Of a stretch of 64,000 nucleotides of DNA, positions 27,477 through 35,875 are shown one piece after another. A program made the translations under genes and the position numbers. Location of the stretch: assembly GCA_946222285.1 (NCBI GenBank), contig CAMIIP010000001.1, positions 248,001-312,000 of the forward strand, read 5' to 3'. This DNA comes from an uncultured Rothia sp. (GTDB lineage Bacteria; Actinomycetota; Actinomycetes; Actinomycetales; Micrococcaceae). Under the pieces are notes generated by a model. It was not told where the DNA came from. It ran no database searches and saw nothing but the letters and a program-made list of their open reading frames with translations. Position 1 is the stretch's first letter. Every line of letters begins with the position of its first letter.

Positions 27477-28889
27477 CTAGTCCAGCTTAAAGACACGCTT
27501 AGGCTGGTCCACCGTCAACTCTCGAGCGATTCGCTCCGCCGAGCTCAACTGCAACCGACCCTCCACCACATAACGGGCAAGGAAAGCTGCATCCACACGT
27601 CGTGCCATATCGTGCCGGGCGGGAATGGATAGAAAGGCGCGAGTATCGTCAATGAATCCTGAACCACGAGTGAAACCAGCGGTTTCGGTGATGGCCGAGC
27701 GGTAGCGGGTAATCGCATCGGGGGCGTCGATGAACCACCAGGGCGCACCCACAAAAACGCTGGGATAGAAGCCGGCCAGCGGTGCCAGCTCTCGCGAGTA
27801 AATCGTCTCGTCAATGCCGAAAAGCACCAGGTGCAGGTTCTTATCCATACCCACTTTTTCAAGCAAAGGGCGTAGATTGCGGGTGTACTCGATCGCCAAA
27901 GGAATATCGTGACCGGTATCAGGGCCAAACTTCTCGAAGGTCTCCGAGGAGTGATTGCGGTACACGCCGGGATGAACCGTCATGACCAAACCGTCTTCGG
28001 CACTGAACTCAGCACAGCGAAGCAACATGGCGCCGGTGAACTCGCGAGCGCCAGCGGCGTCCAGTTCCCCCTTCAGAGCCTTAGATAGCAGGGATCCCAG
28101 CTCGTCATCGGAAATATCGGCGGTGTAAGGGGTAAGGACGCCGTGGTCGGCAGAGACTGCCCCATGCTCGATAAACTGGGCGCGAGAGGCGCGCAAAGCT
28201 TCCAAATAACCCTGCACGTCATCAGCAGGTTTGTCCACGGTGGCGTTGAGTTTCTCCATCAAAGCGGCAAAGTTTGGCTTGGTGGGGTCGAGGTACTGGT
28301 CCGGGCGCCAAGTAGGCAAGACTCGACCGTTTAGTTCACCGCGCTGATACAACTCTGCCAACTGAGCATGTTCTTCCAGCGAATCCAGTGGGTCATCGGT
28401 GGTTGCCATCACTTCAATATCAAAAGACTTGAAGAGCTGGCGCGGTTTGAATTCTTCGGTGGCAAGCCGTGCTGCAATCTTGTCGTAGATAGCATCGGCA
28501 GTTTCGGCAGAGGGCTCTACGTCAATATCAAAGAGAGTCACGAATTCATGCGTTAGCCAATAGCCTGAGGCGGTTCCCTCTAAAACATGCCAGTTCTCGC
28601 AGAGCAGTTTCCACGCCGAACGAGGTTCCACCGCAGCAGCAGTACCCACTCCCAGCTCTGCAAGATCAACGCCGTTTGCATTGAGCATGCGAAACACATA
28701 ATGATCGAAAGTGATAAAGAGGTGAGAGGGGTCAGAGAAATGTTCGTTCTCCAACAGAAGTGAAGGAGCTACGTGCCCATGCGGAGAGATAATCGGCAAA
28801 TCAGCGATTTCGGAGTAGAGTCCGCGCGCGATTTCTCGCGTTTTGGGGTCGGCTGGAAACAGTCGATCAGAATCGAGTGAAAATGACAT
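27477..28889 (-). CDS. uxaC: Glucuronate (uronate) isomerase
   Basis: UxaC isomerises D-glucuronate to D-fructuronate, the first step after glucuronides are hydrolysed. The 470-residue protein starts MSFSLDSDRLFPADPKTREI and has the metal-binding PIISPHGHVAP near residue 34. Later segments include KSFDIEVMATTDDPLDSLEE, TWRPDQYLDP, MTVHPGVYRNHSSE and LFGIDETIYSRELAPLAGFY, all typical of this amidohydrolase-related family. AAGGAC eight bases before the ATG at 28889 decides against the longer reading. It is probably cotranscribed with the lacI and gusA genes upstream, the gap to lacI being about 50 bases. Confidence 0.95.
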   Translation of the reverse strand: MSFSLDSDRLFPADPKTREIARGLYSEIADLPIISPHGHVAPSLLLENEHFSDPSHLFITFDHYVFRMLNANGVDLAELGVGTAAAVEPRSAWKLLCENWHVLEGTASGYWLTHEFVTLFDIDVEPSAETADAIYDKIAARLATEEFKPRQLFKSFDIEVMATTDDPLDSLEEHAQLAELYQRGELNGRVLPTWRPDQYLDPTKPNFAALMEKLNATVDKPADDVQGYLEALRASRAQFIEHGAVSADHGVLTPYTADISDDELGSLLSKALKGELDAAGAREFTGAMLLRCAEFSAEDGLVMTVHPGVYRNHSSETFEKFGPDTGHDIPLAIEYTRNLRPLLEKVGMDKNLHLVLFGIDETIYSRELAPLAGFYPSVFVGAPWWFIDAPDAITRYRSAITETAGFTRGSGFIDDTRAFLSIPARHDMARRVDAAFLARYVVEGRLQLSSAERIARELTVDQPKRVFKLD

Positions 28890-28940
28890 ATTCGTGTCCT
28901 TTACCGTGTTGTGCCGTCGCAAAGAGTGCTTCGGCTTGAG

Positions 28941-29969
28941 CTATTGGTTCGACGCCGGTCCCACAGAATTTCTTATCACTAAGGTAGAGGGGAAGGGCGC
29001 GAAGTCGGTGAATTCTTCACCGTCGAGTTTTTGAAGAATGAGCTGGACTGCTGCCTCGCCCATTTCGCTGGATTTGGCTTGGATAGTGGTGAGCGACGGC
29101 GTGGTGAAATCTGAGCCAAAGATATTATCGAATCCAGCGATAGAGAGATCTGCAGGAATCTCAAAACCTTGATTTTGAGCTTCTTGCATGAGTCCGATAG
29201 CCATGACGTCGTTGTAGGCGATCACTGCGCTAGCGCCGCTTTCTCTCACCTGAGGTAGAGCTGCTCGGCCGCCGTCTTGCTGAGGAGAAAAGGGGCCAAG
29301 TTTTGAGAGTTTGATTCCTAGCTTCTCTGCGGCAAAGGAAATAATCTCCCACCTGCGCTGATTGGCCCAGGAGTATGGGGGGCCTTCAAGGTAGGCCACA
29401 TGGGCGTGACCGTTTTGGCGCAGGTGTTCCAAAAGCTCTGTTACTGCCACAGTAGAGTCTGAGACGACGCTCTGCAGACCCTCAATCTGACTGTTAATAA
29501 GCACTGTGGGAACCTTTGCAGCGGTTTCTGCTAGCCCCTCTCCCCTGGTTCGGGTAGAGCCGAGAATGATGCCGTCTACGCTAGGAATAAGCTGATCGAG
29601 TTTAGTCATTTCCAGCTCGGCGTCCTCCCAGAATTCTGAAATAACCAGGGTATAACCTGCCCGTTCTGCCGCCGATTCAGCCCCGCGGATAGTTCCGAAG
29701 ACCACCGGGTTCGTAATATCAGCGACCAGCAAGGCAAGGGTTCGGGTACGCCCCGAGGGGAGCGCACGTGCCGCCGGGTTTGCCCGGTAACCGAGTTCTT
29801 CGGCGGCACGCACTATGCGCTGTTCCGTTGCGGCGCTGAGCCGCCCCGGCTTGTGTAGGGCACGCGAAGCAGTGGATGGACTCACGCCGGCAAACTGGGC
29901 AACATCATAAATAGTAATGCGGCCATTCTTTCGGCTTTTACCGGCTTCAGCCCGGTCCAACTTACTCAC
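28941..29969 (-). CDS. LacI-family regulator of the glucuronide genes
   Basis: The 342-residue protein has a LacI headpiece (ITIYDVAQFAGVSPSTASRA, then HKPGRLSAATEQRIVRAAEE and the hinge ANPAARALPSGRT). A periplasmic-binding-like effector domain follows (LALLVADITNPVVFGTIRGA, AYNDVMAIGLMQEA, LSIAGFDNIFGSDFTTPSLT). The preferred start is GTG at 29969 with AGTAGGAG upstream; a longer in-frame reading to 30152 overlaps gusA and lacks homology. Encoded between gusA and uxaC, it very likely binds the TTGGCAACCGNTTGCCAA-type sites before uxuB and the symporter gene and responds to a glucuronide catabolite. Ligand identity is inferred. Confidence 0.9.
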   Translation of the reverse strand: MSKLDRAEAGKSRKNGRITIYDVAQFAGVSPSTASRALHKPGRLSAATEQRIVRAAEELGYRANPAARALPSGRTRTLALLVADITNPVVFGTIRGAESAAERAGYTLVISEFWEDAELEMTKLDQLIPSVDGIILGSTRTRGEGLAETAAKVPTVLINSQIEGLQSVVSDSTVAVTELLEHLRQNGHAHVAYLEGPPYSWANQRRWEIISFAAEKLGIKLSKLGPFSPQQDGGRAALPQVRESGASAVIAYNDVMAIGLMQEAQNQGFEIPADLSIAGFDNIFGSDFTTPSLTTIQAKSSEMGEAAVQLILQKLDGEEFTDFAPFPSTLVIRNSVGPASNQ

Positions 29970-29991
29970 GTCGTCTGCTCCTACTGATGTT

Positions 29992-31812
29992 CTATTCCTG
30001 CAGATTGCTGTTCTTTTTCGCCCAGCGCTCACGCAACTGATGAGCAACGGCTTTGGGCTGGCGCTGGCGGGTAAACGCGCCCTTCTTATTGCCGTCAATG
30101 CGAATGAATCCGCGCGAGGTTTGGAAGTCTGCGAAGTTCCACATCTGCTCACCCACTACCGAGTCGTATTCATCGAAAACATCTGAATACATTTGAATAA
30201 ATGCCTGCTGATATTCTTCGGTGAACATAGCCCCGTACTGTGAATGTAGTCCAGCAACGGTATCTGCACCGTATTCGGTGAAGATGATGGGTTTGTTCGC
30301 TGCCTGCCAACCCTCGATTTCTTCTTTGAGTGCAATGCGTGCATTCTCTAAATCTCCGGGCTGAACATACCAACCATAGTAGCGGTTGAGCATGAGAACG
30401 TCGCTGTGCTGGGCGAGTCGGCACACATCGGGGGTAGAGTACATCACTGATACGAAGCCTACTGGACGGGTTGGGTCGAGCTTCTTTGCCAGTTCGAAGA
30501 GGGGCTTGAAGTAATTTTCTGATTCTTTCGAATCGCTCTCGGGCTCGTTGGTGATAGACCAGATGACCACGCTGGGGCGGTTAAAATCGCGGTCAATCAG
30601 CTCTTCGATGTGGGTAGCGTGAACTTTCTGGGTTTCTTCACCAATGTAGTTGGCATCTTCGCCGAAGAAATTCCCAATTTCACGACCGACCAGGGTTGCC
30701 GCAACCATGGAGTTCATGCCCACTGCTGCGGTTTCGTCGATGACAACGATGCCGTGTTCATCGCAGTAATCCATAATCTGATCTGAGTAGGGATAGTGCG
30801 AGGTACGCAGGGAGTTAGCGTTAATCCAGTCCAGGGTTTTGAAGTCCTGAATCATGTGGGCGTTGGAGTGACCCTTACCGATGGTGTCGTGGTCTTCGTG
30901 CATACCGAAACCGGTGAAGTAGAAGGGCTTGCCGTTGATGAGAAATTCTTGACCGCGAACTTCAACGGTACGAATACCCACACGCTCGATGTACTCGTCG
31001 AGGGTACCTTCGCCGTCCTGAATGGTTACGATGAAGTCATAGAGTCCGCCTTTTCCGGGAGTCCACAGCTCGGCGTTCTCAACGGTAATGGTACCTTCTG
31101 CACCCTCGGCGCTAGCTACCTCTTTGCCGTTTTTACGGACAGAGATTTTAACGATAGCTTTCTCTGCTTTTTCGCCGGCAATCTCAGTAGTGTATTTCAG
31201 GGTACCGGTCACGTTTTCGGCGGTGGCATCACCCTCGATGCCGGGGATTACCTTGAGATTTTCCAAGTAGGTCTTGTTGGTGGCAACCAGTTCAACAGAG
31301 CGGTGGATACCGGCGTAGTTGAAGAAGTCGTGCATGTAGCGCTGGCGAGGGCCAGCAGGTGTTTCTTCAACGAATCCCGGAGGAATAGACTGCCAGGTCA
31401 GTCGATTATCTACCAAAGCGGTGATGAGCAATTCTTCACCAGCAGTTGCCAGTTCGGTGATGTCGGCTTCGAAGGGTAGATAGCCGCCTTCGTGGCTAGC
31501 TACCTCGGTGCCGTTGACCCAAATGGTTGCACGGTGAGTGGCCGAACCGAAGCGCAGAACAATCCGCTTACCCTCCCAGGTAGCCGGTACACGTACCGAG
31601 CGCTGGTAGTAGACATCGCCAATATGGTCATGCAGGTCAAGACCTGGAACAAGATCATTGTAAGACGACGGTACGGGCATCTGATCTGCCTGCGCAAGAG
31701 GAGCGGCGAACCATTTCTCCGCGCGTCCGGAACCTTCCTTATCTGCTTTGAAATCCCACAGACCGTCAAGGTTCTTGATTTCTCGGGTTGAGCTTTCGCG
31801 CTGGATGAGCAT
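29992..31812 (-). CDS. uidA: Beta-glucuronidase (glycoside hydrolase family 2)
   Basis: This enzyme releases glucuronic acid from beta-glucuronides such as host-conjugated steroids, bilirubin or drugs. The 606-residue length equals the E. coli enzyme. Order: N-terminal jelly roll (MLIQRESSTREIKNLDGLWD, SSYNDLVPG), immunoglobulin-like middle domain, then the TIM barrel. The barrel shows FYFTGFGMHEDHD, RTSHYPYSDQIMDYCDEHGI, the acid/base Glu in WSITNEPESD and the nucleophile Glu in IIFTEYGADT (counterparts of E413 and E504). There is no signal peptide, so it is cytoplasmic and needs the symporter encoded just upstream. It belongs to the operon symporter-gusA-lacI-uxaC. Confidence 0.96.
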   Translation of the reverse strand: MLIQRESSTREIKNLDGLWDFKADKEGSGRAEKWFAAPLAQADQMPVPSSYNDLVPGLDLHDHIGDVYYQRSVRVPATWEGKRIVLRFGSATHRATIWVNGTEVASHEGGYLPFEADITELATAGEELLITALVDNRLTWQSIPPGFVEETPAGPRQRYMHDFFNYAGIHRSVELVATNKTYLENLKVIPGIEGDATAENVTGTLKYTTEIAGEKAEKAIVKISVRKNGKEVASAEGAEGTITVENAELWTPGKGGLYDFIVTIQDGEGTLDEYIERVGIRTVEVRGQEFLINGKPFYFTGFGMHEDHDTIGKGHSNAHMIQDFKTLDWINANSLRTSHYPYSDQIMDYCDEHGIVVIDETAAVGMNSMVAATLVGREIGNFFGEDANYIGEETQKVHATHIEELIDRDFNRPSVVIWSITNEPESDSKESENYFKPLFELAKKLDPTRPVGFVSVMYSTPDVCRLAQHSDVLMLNRYYGWYVQPGDLENARIALKEEIEGWQAANKPIIFTEYGADTVAGLHSQYGAMFTEEYQQAFIQMYSDVFDEYDSVVGEQMWNFADFQTSRGFIRIDGNKKGAFTRQRQPKAVAHQLRERWAKKNSNLQE

Positions 31813-31865
31813 ATTGAGTCTCCCTTTTCAATAGATATCTAGAAATAGCGGTTTATTGACAGGTA

Positions 31866-33437
31866 TTAGTCTTTAGATTTTGATGTTGGATCCACGATAT
31901 TAATACGTGACTCTTCCGATCCCAGGATTCGGTTAGCCTGGGTATCGGTGGGATAGGGCATTTCTTTCCCCTCTGTCCCTTGCGGATCTGAGCGCTTAAG
32001 ACTCTCACTGATTCCTGCCTTAGCGAAAGCCGCGTGGCGAACATCGAGTTCTTTAACGATGCTAGCGTGGCGCTTTTCGTTGATGGGGAACCACCAGATT
32101 AAAGCGGCACCGGCAAAGAAGAGAATGGCAGGAATCAAAGCTGTTGCCAGGCGAATACCGTGAATAGTTTCATCAGTCTGCTGTGCCAGAGTGCCATCGT
32201 AGTTGAACCAGCCGATAATCTGTAGACCCAGGAAGCCACCGAGTGACTGAGCAAGTTTACGAGCGAAGGAGAAGAATGCGTAGGTGGTACCTTCTGTGCG
32301 TAGTCCACCTTTGAGTTCACCGTATTCGATGGTGTCTGCTTCAAGGTTCCAGACAATGAGGTTGACGATATTGGACATACCAAGAATGAAGTAGGCAATA
32401 GCCGCGTAAATGTAAGCACCTTCAGGAGCGAAGTAAAGCATGACGGAACCGATACCGGCGATGGCTGCAGCACCCGAGAAAATTCCTCGCTTACCAATAC
32501 GTTTGACAAGCGCAGGAATAAGCCCACCAAAAATCAACACCGGAAGTGAAAGCATGAGCGTGGACCAGCCCTGGAAGCCTGCGTTGCCTAGAACATCGCG
32601 GTTAAAATAAAGTGCCATGCCCATCATTCCAAAGGAACCCGTCAGCACGACTACCGAAACAATGCAGAGTTTGATGAGCGCGTCATTCTTCAAAATAACT
32701 TTGAAAGCATCTTTGAAGTTCACCTGTTCAACGGTGCGATAAACGCGCTCTTTTGCGGTCATCACCGTGAAAATATAGAAAACAATAGCGATAATTCCCA
32801 GAATAACCACAATCATCGTGAATGAACTCTGCAGAGCATCCGGATCTCCCTTGTGTTTTTGCGCCATAGGAGCAATGAGGAAGGCTAGGGCAATCTGCAT
32901 GATGGTTGAGCCCACGCTACGGAAGGTCGCTAGGCGGGAACGCTCGTTGGATTGCTGAGTCATTGCAGCGGCCAAGGAGCCGTAAGGAATGTTCACCAGG
33001 GTGTAGAAAACTGAGCCGACCAGGAAGTAGAAGCCTACTCCCCACCAGAAGGCGGCGTCGGTACCGCGCATTGAGGCTGGCATAGAGAAGAGCAGGACGG
33101 CGGAAACTACCAGCGGTACCGAAAAGATGAGGATGAAGGGACGGAATTTACCCCATTTGGTCTGTGTCCTATCTACCACCGATCCGGCTGCGATATCTGT
33201 AAAACCGTCAATAAATCGCATAACCAGGAAAATAGTTCCTACCATCGCAGGAGAGATACCAGCAACGTCTGTAAAATACAGCGGCAGAAAGGAAAGAACC
33301 AGACTGAACACCATATTGTTCGCCATGTCGCCAGCACCGTAACCGAAGTATGAGAGCAGCGGCAGCTTTCCGCCTTTAGTCAGGCTTGGGGCAGGTTTAT
33401 CTTGAGGAATCTTCGCAGACGACGATGTCTGAGCCAT
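31866..33437 (-). CDS. Glycoside-pentoside-hexuronide:cation symporter, probable glucuronide importer
   Basis: The 523-residue protein has about twelve membrane spans and the GPH-family pattern: SYFGYGAGDMANNMVFSLV, FRPFILIFSVPLVVSAVLLF, VNIPYGSLAAAM and SRLATFRSVG. Being first in an operon with beta-glucuronidase, it most likely imports glucuronides, as UidB/GusB does in E. coli, by sodium or proton symport. A polar C-terminal tail of roughly 75 residues follows the last span. The ATG is preceded by AAAGGAAC. A GCCGAAG/CTTCGGC hairpin (33486-33507) and two LacI-type operators lie upstream. Confidence 0.9.
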   Translation of the reverse strand: MAQTSSSAKIPQDKPAPSLTKGGKLPLLSYFGYGAGDMANNMVFSLVLSFLPLYFTDVAGISPAMVGTIFLVMRFIDGFTDIAAGSVVDRTQTKWGKFRPFILIFSVPLVVSAVLLFSMPASMRGTDAAFWWGVGFYFLVGSVFYTLVNIPYGSLAAAMTQQSNERSRLATFRSVGSTIMQIALAFLIAPMAQKHKGDPDALQSSFTMIVVILGIIAIVFYIFTVMTAKERVYRTVEQVNFKDAFKVILKNDALIKLCIVSVVVLTGSFGMMGMALYFNRDVLGNAGFQGWSTLMLSLPVLIFGGLIPALVKRIGKRGIFSGAAAIAGIGSVMLYFAPEGAYIYAAIAYFILGMSNIVNLIVWNLEADTIEYGELKGGLRTEGTTYAFFSFARKLAQSLGGFLGLQIIGWFNYDGTLAQQTDETIHGIRLATALIPAILFFAGAALIWWFPINEKRHASIVKELDVRHAAFAKAGISESLKRSDPQGTEGKEMPYPTDTQANRILGSEESRINIVDPTSKSKD

Positions 33438-33534
33438 TGATTGTTCCTTTACCGTTCAAAGTTCGCGCAGGAACTTTTGGGTCGAGCCGAAGGTGAAGCG
33501 CTTCGGCGGGGCAGCCCTGGATGATTCTGCACAC

Positions 33535-33597
33535 CGTGCAACCGGTTGCCAAATTATTGATGCAATTCACACTACCCTTTTGGCAACCGATTGCACA
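33535..33597. promoter_or_regulatory. Paired LacI-family operators upstream of the symporter-gusA operon
   Basis: GTGCAACCGGTTGCCAA (about 33536-33552) and TTGGCAACCGATTGCACAA (33580-33598) match the uxuB operators in half-site and centre. The two centres are about 45 bp apart. Each has one arm with GCA in place of GGCA. They lie 98-160 bp before the symporter start. Confidence 0.83.
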
Positions 33598-33680
33598 AGG
33601 TGTTTCTAGAACATTAAATTTCCTATCTGCGCATACACTGAAACTAGCTGTTTTTCATATAACAACCGAATTGAGCACCA

Positions 33681-34247
33681 ATGAACCAGAGCAATTCAGC
33701 CACCGAAACAAACCAGTCGAACGGCGCCGTCGAAACCCCAAAAATTCATGCCGTTCACAACAACTCACTAGGAATCATTTATCTAGCGACCGATGGCAAA
33801 GCACTCACTGGAGCTTGGGTCGAAGGGCAGGCGCATTTCGCCACCGCAGAGGAATTGGGCACTCCCATTGAACTCGCCGAACAGCCGCTCCTCGCTCAAG
33901 CAGCATCCGAACTCGATGAGTATTTAGCTGGCGAACGCACCAGCTTTGACGTTCCGATTCAGCCCAGCGGAACCGACTTTCAGCTTGCGGTCTGGAAGGC
34001 TCTGCAAGATATCCCCTACGGATACACCACCACTTATGGTCAAATTTCAAAGATTGTGGGACCCCATGCTCCCGCGCAAGCTGTTGGTCAAGCAGTCGGT
34101 CGTAACCGTTGTCTTATCTTTATTCCCTGCCATCGCGTCATAGCCGCCGACGGAAAAATTACCGGCTACGCCGCCGGAGTAGACACCAAACAGATGCTTT
34201 TAGATTTAGAAGAACCTGCCGAAGACAAAAATACCCGCCTGTTCTAA
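33681..34247 (+). CDS. ogt: Methylated-DNA--[protein]-cysteine S-methyltransferase
   Basis: This suicide repair protein transfers methyl groups from O6-methylguanine to its own cysteine. The 188-residue product has the core FQLAVWKALQDIPYGYTTTY, VGQAVGRNRCLIFIPCHRVI with the acceptor Cys in PCHR, and ADGKITGYAAGVDTKQMLLD. The first 35 residues are polar and poorly conserved. It has no AraC-like Ada domain, so it is an Ogt-type enzyme, not an adaptive-response regulator. It is followed after three bases by alkB and then by tag, forming an alkylation-repair operon. The ribosome site is weak. Confidence 0.94.
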   Translation: MNQSNSATETNQSNGAVETPKIHAVHNNSLGIIYLATDGKALTGAWVEGQAHFATAEELGTPIELAEQPLLAQAASELDEYLAGERTSFDVPIQPSGTDFQLAVWKALQDIPYGYTTTYGQISKIVGPHAPAQAVGQAVGRNRCLIFIPCHRVIAADGKITGYAAGVDTKQMLLDLEEPAEDKNTRLF

Positions 34248-34250
34248 TTA

Positions 34251-34994
34251 ATGGACTCTTTATTCAGCGAAGCCGAATTACCGCGAGCGTCGAGAGAAAT
34301 CTACCCCGGGTGTGTGCATGTTCCCGGATGGCTTTCTACCCAACAACAACGGTATTTGATAGGGCAGTTCTTTCGCTGGGGAAAGCCCGGGGCAGGAATT
34401 CCGCCTCACTCCCCCGAAATTTTTGGCAAGAAAATGTCGGTTTGCATGACAACGCTGGGCTGGCATTGGAGCGATTACCAGTATCGTCCTGTTGCAGAGG
34501 AATTTGATGGAGCACACCCCTTAGAAGTTCCGGGGTGGCTACAGCGCTTAGGACGGCGGGCACTGGTCGATGCTTTTTCACCGCACAATTTTTCGCTGCA
34601 CGATGTGCCTTCTTGGCCCGGGGCGGAAAGTCAAATCGTTGAGTGGGCAAATAGCTATACTCCCGATGTAGCTCTTGTTAACTACTACGCGCCAGAGTCG
34701 AAAATGGGGATGCACCAGGATAAAGACGAACGTTCTTCTGCGCCGGTAGTCTCCATTTCCCTCGGGAATACAGGCATTTTTCGGGCTGGGAATACCGAGA
34801 ATAAAAACCTACCCTATGAGGATGTTTTGCTTGCTTCGGGTGATTTAGTGGTTTTTGGTGGTCCCAGCCGTTTCATGTTTCACGGTGTGCCTAAAATTTT
34901 GCTGGGGACCTCGCCGTCTGCCCTTAGTTTTCCACAAGGGCGTATCAACATCACGCTCAGAGAAACCGGTCTTGAACGGTCATTCTCACACTAA
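34251..34994 (+). CDS. alkB: AlkB-family Fe(II)/2-oxoglutarate DNA dioxygenase
   Basis: AlkB repairs 1-methyladenine and 3-methylcytosine by oxidative demethylation. The 247-residue protein shows the iron site in VNYYAPESKMGMHQDKDERS (His and Asp of HxD) and the distal His in FGGPSRFMFHGVPKI. The 2-oxoglutarate-binding arginines are in GRINITLRETG. The segment VSISLGNTGIFRAGN is also typical. The N-terminal 90 residues include PGWLSTQQQRYLIGQFFRW. It starts three bases after the ogt stop and ends 15 bases before tag, so all three repair genes are expressed together. Confidence 0.95.
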   Translation: MDSLFSEAELPRASREIYPGCVHVPGWLSTQQQRYLIGQFFRWGKPGAGIPPHSPEIFGKKMSVCMTTLGWHWSDYQYRPVAEEFDGAHPLEVPGWLQRLGRRALVDAFSPHNFSLHDVPSWPGAESQIVEWANSYTPDVALVNYYAPESKMGMHQDKDERSSAPVVSISLGNTGIFRAGNTENKNLPYEDVLLASGDLVVFGGPSRFMFHGVPKILLGTSPSALSFPQGRINITLRETGLERSFSH

Positions 34995-35009
34995 TTTTAG
35001 GAGTTTCTA

Positions 35010-35756
35010 GTGCCCGAATCATCGTCAAATCCAGACGCTACACCAGCAACTGTGCTCGGTAAAAACGGTTTGCGCCGTCCGGTGTGGGCAAGCTCTGAGC
35101 CGCTCATGCGCGACTACTACGACACCGAATGGGGCGTTCCCGTTACCGATGAGCAGGGTATGTTTGAACGCGTCTGTCTCGAAGGTTTTCAGGCAGGTTT
35201 AAGCTGGCGAACCGTGCTGGTAAAACGAGAAGCACTGCGAGAGAACTTCCTGGATTTCAATCCTGACGTTCTCGTCGAATTCACCGAATCAGATATCGAA
35301 AGAATCGCTCAAGATCCCCGCATTATTCGCTCTCGCCCCAAAATTCGCTCGGTTCTCAAGAACGCGCGAGCCACCTTGACTTTGCGTGAGCGTGCTACGA
35401 TCTTGCGCGAAAAATCGGCGCAAGAAGACAGTAGCTCAATCTCGCCGGACGACGCGCGGCTACTCGGCTTCATCCTGCCCAATGGCATGCGAGTAGACGA
35501 TGGGCTACCTGCTCTAATCTGGAGTTTTCGCCCCGAGATAACTCCCCTTCCCACCGACTTTTCGCAAATTCCTACTCAGTCAGAAGAATCTCTTGCTCTC
35601 GCCAAAAGACTCAAGAGAGAAGGCTTCTCTTTCGTGGGGTCAACGACGGTTTATGCCATGTTTGAGGCATGTGGCGTCGTCGATACACATCTGCTGGATT
35701 CACACCGCAGGGGTGTTTCCAAGCTATGGAAGGATGATGGAACACGCCTTGGGTAG
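35010..35756 (+). CDS. tag: DNA-3-methyladenine glycosylase I family protein lacking the usual zinc ligands
   Basis: The 248-residue protein aligns with Tag throughout: DYYDTEWGVPVTDEQGMFER, LEGFQAGLSWRTVLVKREAL, IIRSRPKIRSVLKNARATL and FSFVGSTTVYAMFEACGVVD. Tag removes 3-methyladenine from DNA. The zinc site (Cys4, His17, His175, Cys179 in E. coli) appears mostly lost: RCGW is RRPVW here, YHDNEW is YYDTEW, and the final Cys is Ser in DTHLLDSHRRG, leaving only the third-position His. An insertion of about 20 residues (REKSAQEDSSSISPDDARLL) is also seen. The fold may hold without zinc. The operon context supports alkylation repair. Confidence 0.86.
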   Translation: MPESSSNPDATPATVLGKNGLRRPVWASSEPLMRDYYDTEWGVPVTDEQGMFERVCLEGFQAGLSWRTVLVKREALRENFLDFNPDVLVEFTESDIERIAQDPRIIRSRPKIRSVLKNARATLTLRERATILREKSAQEDSSSISPDDARLLGFILPNGMRVDDGLPALIWSFRPEITPLPTDFSQIPTQSEESLALAKRLKREGFSFVGSTTVYAMFEACGVVDTHLLDSHRRGVSKLWKDDGTRLG

Positions 35757-35777
35757 TAATAAAAATTGAAAAATAAT

Positions 35778-35867
35778 GAGGCCTATTCATAAGGGTTACC
35801 TCGACAGCAGGGAACGACGGCGGCAAGCTGGCTGAATGGAGTTATAGGTACCTTATGAATAAGCCTC
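35778..35867. repeat. Intergenic palindromic repeat, copy C
   Basis: A 90-bp unit with 17-bp terminal inverted repeats: GAGGCCTATTCATAAGG (35778-35794) and CCTTATGAATAAGCCTC (35851-35867), one mismatch. The interior holds CGGCGGCAAGCTGGCTG, the reverse of the CAGCCAGCTTGCCGCCG core found in the other copies. It lies between the converging tag and YjiH-type genes and ends within ten bases of the latter's stop codon. Confidence 0.85.
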
Positions 35868-35875
35868 CATATCCC

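Noticed and set aside
30796..31479. 227-codon plus-strand frame opposite gusA
   Set aside because: It lies wholly antisense to beta-glucuronidase, whose catalytic motifs are intact; the long opposite frame follows from codon bias.
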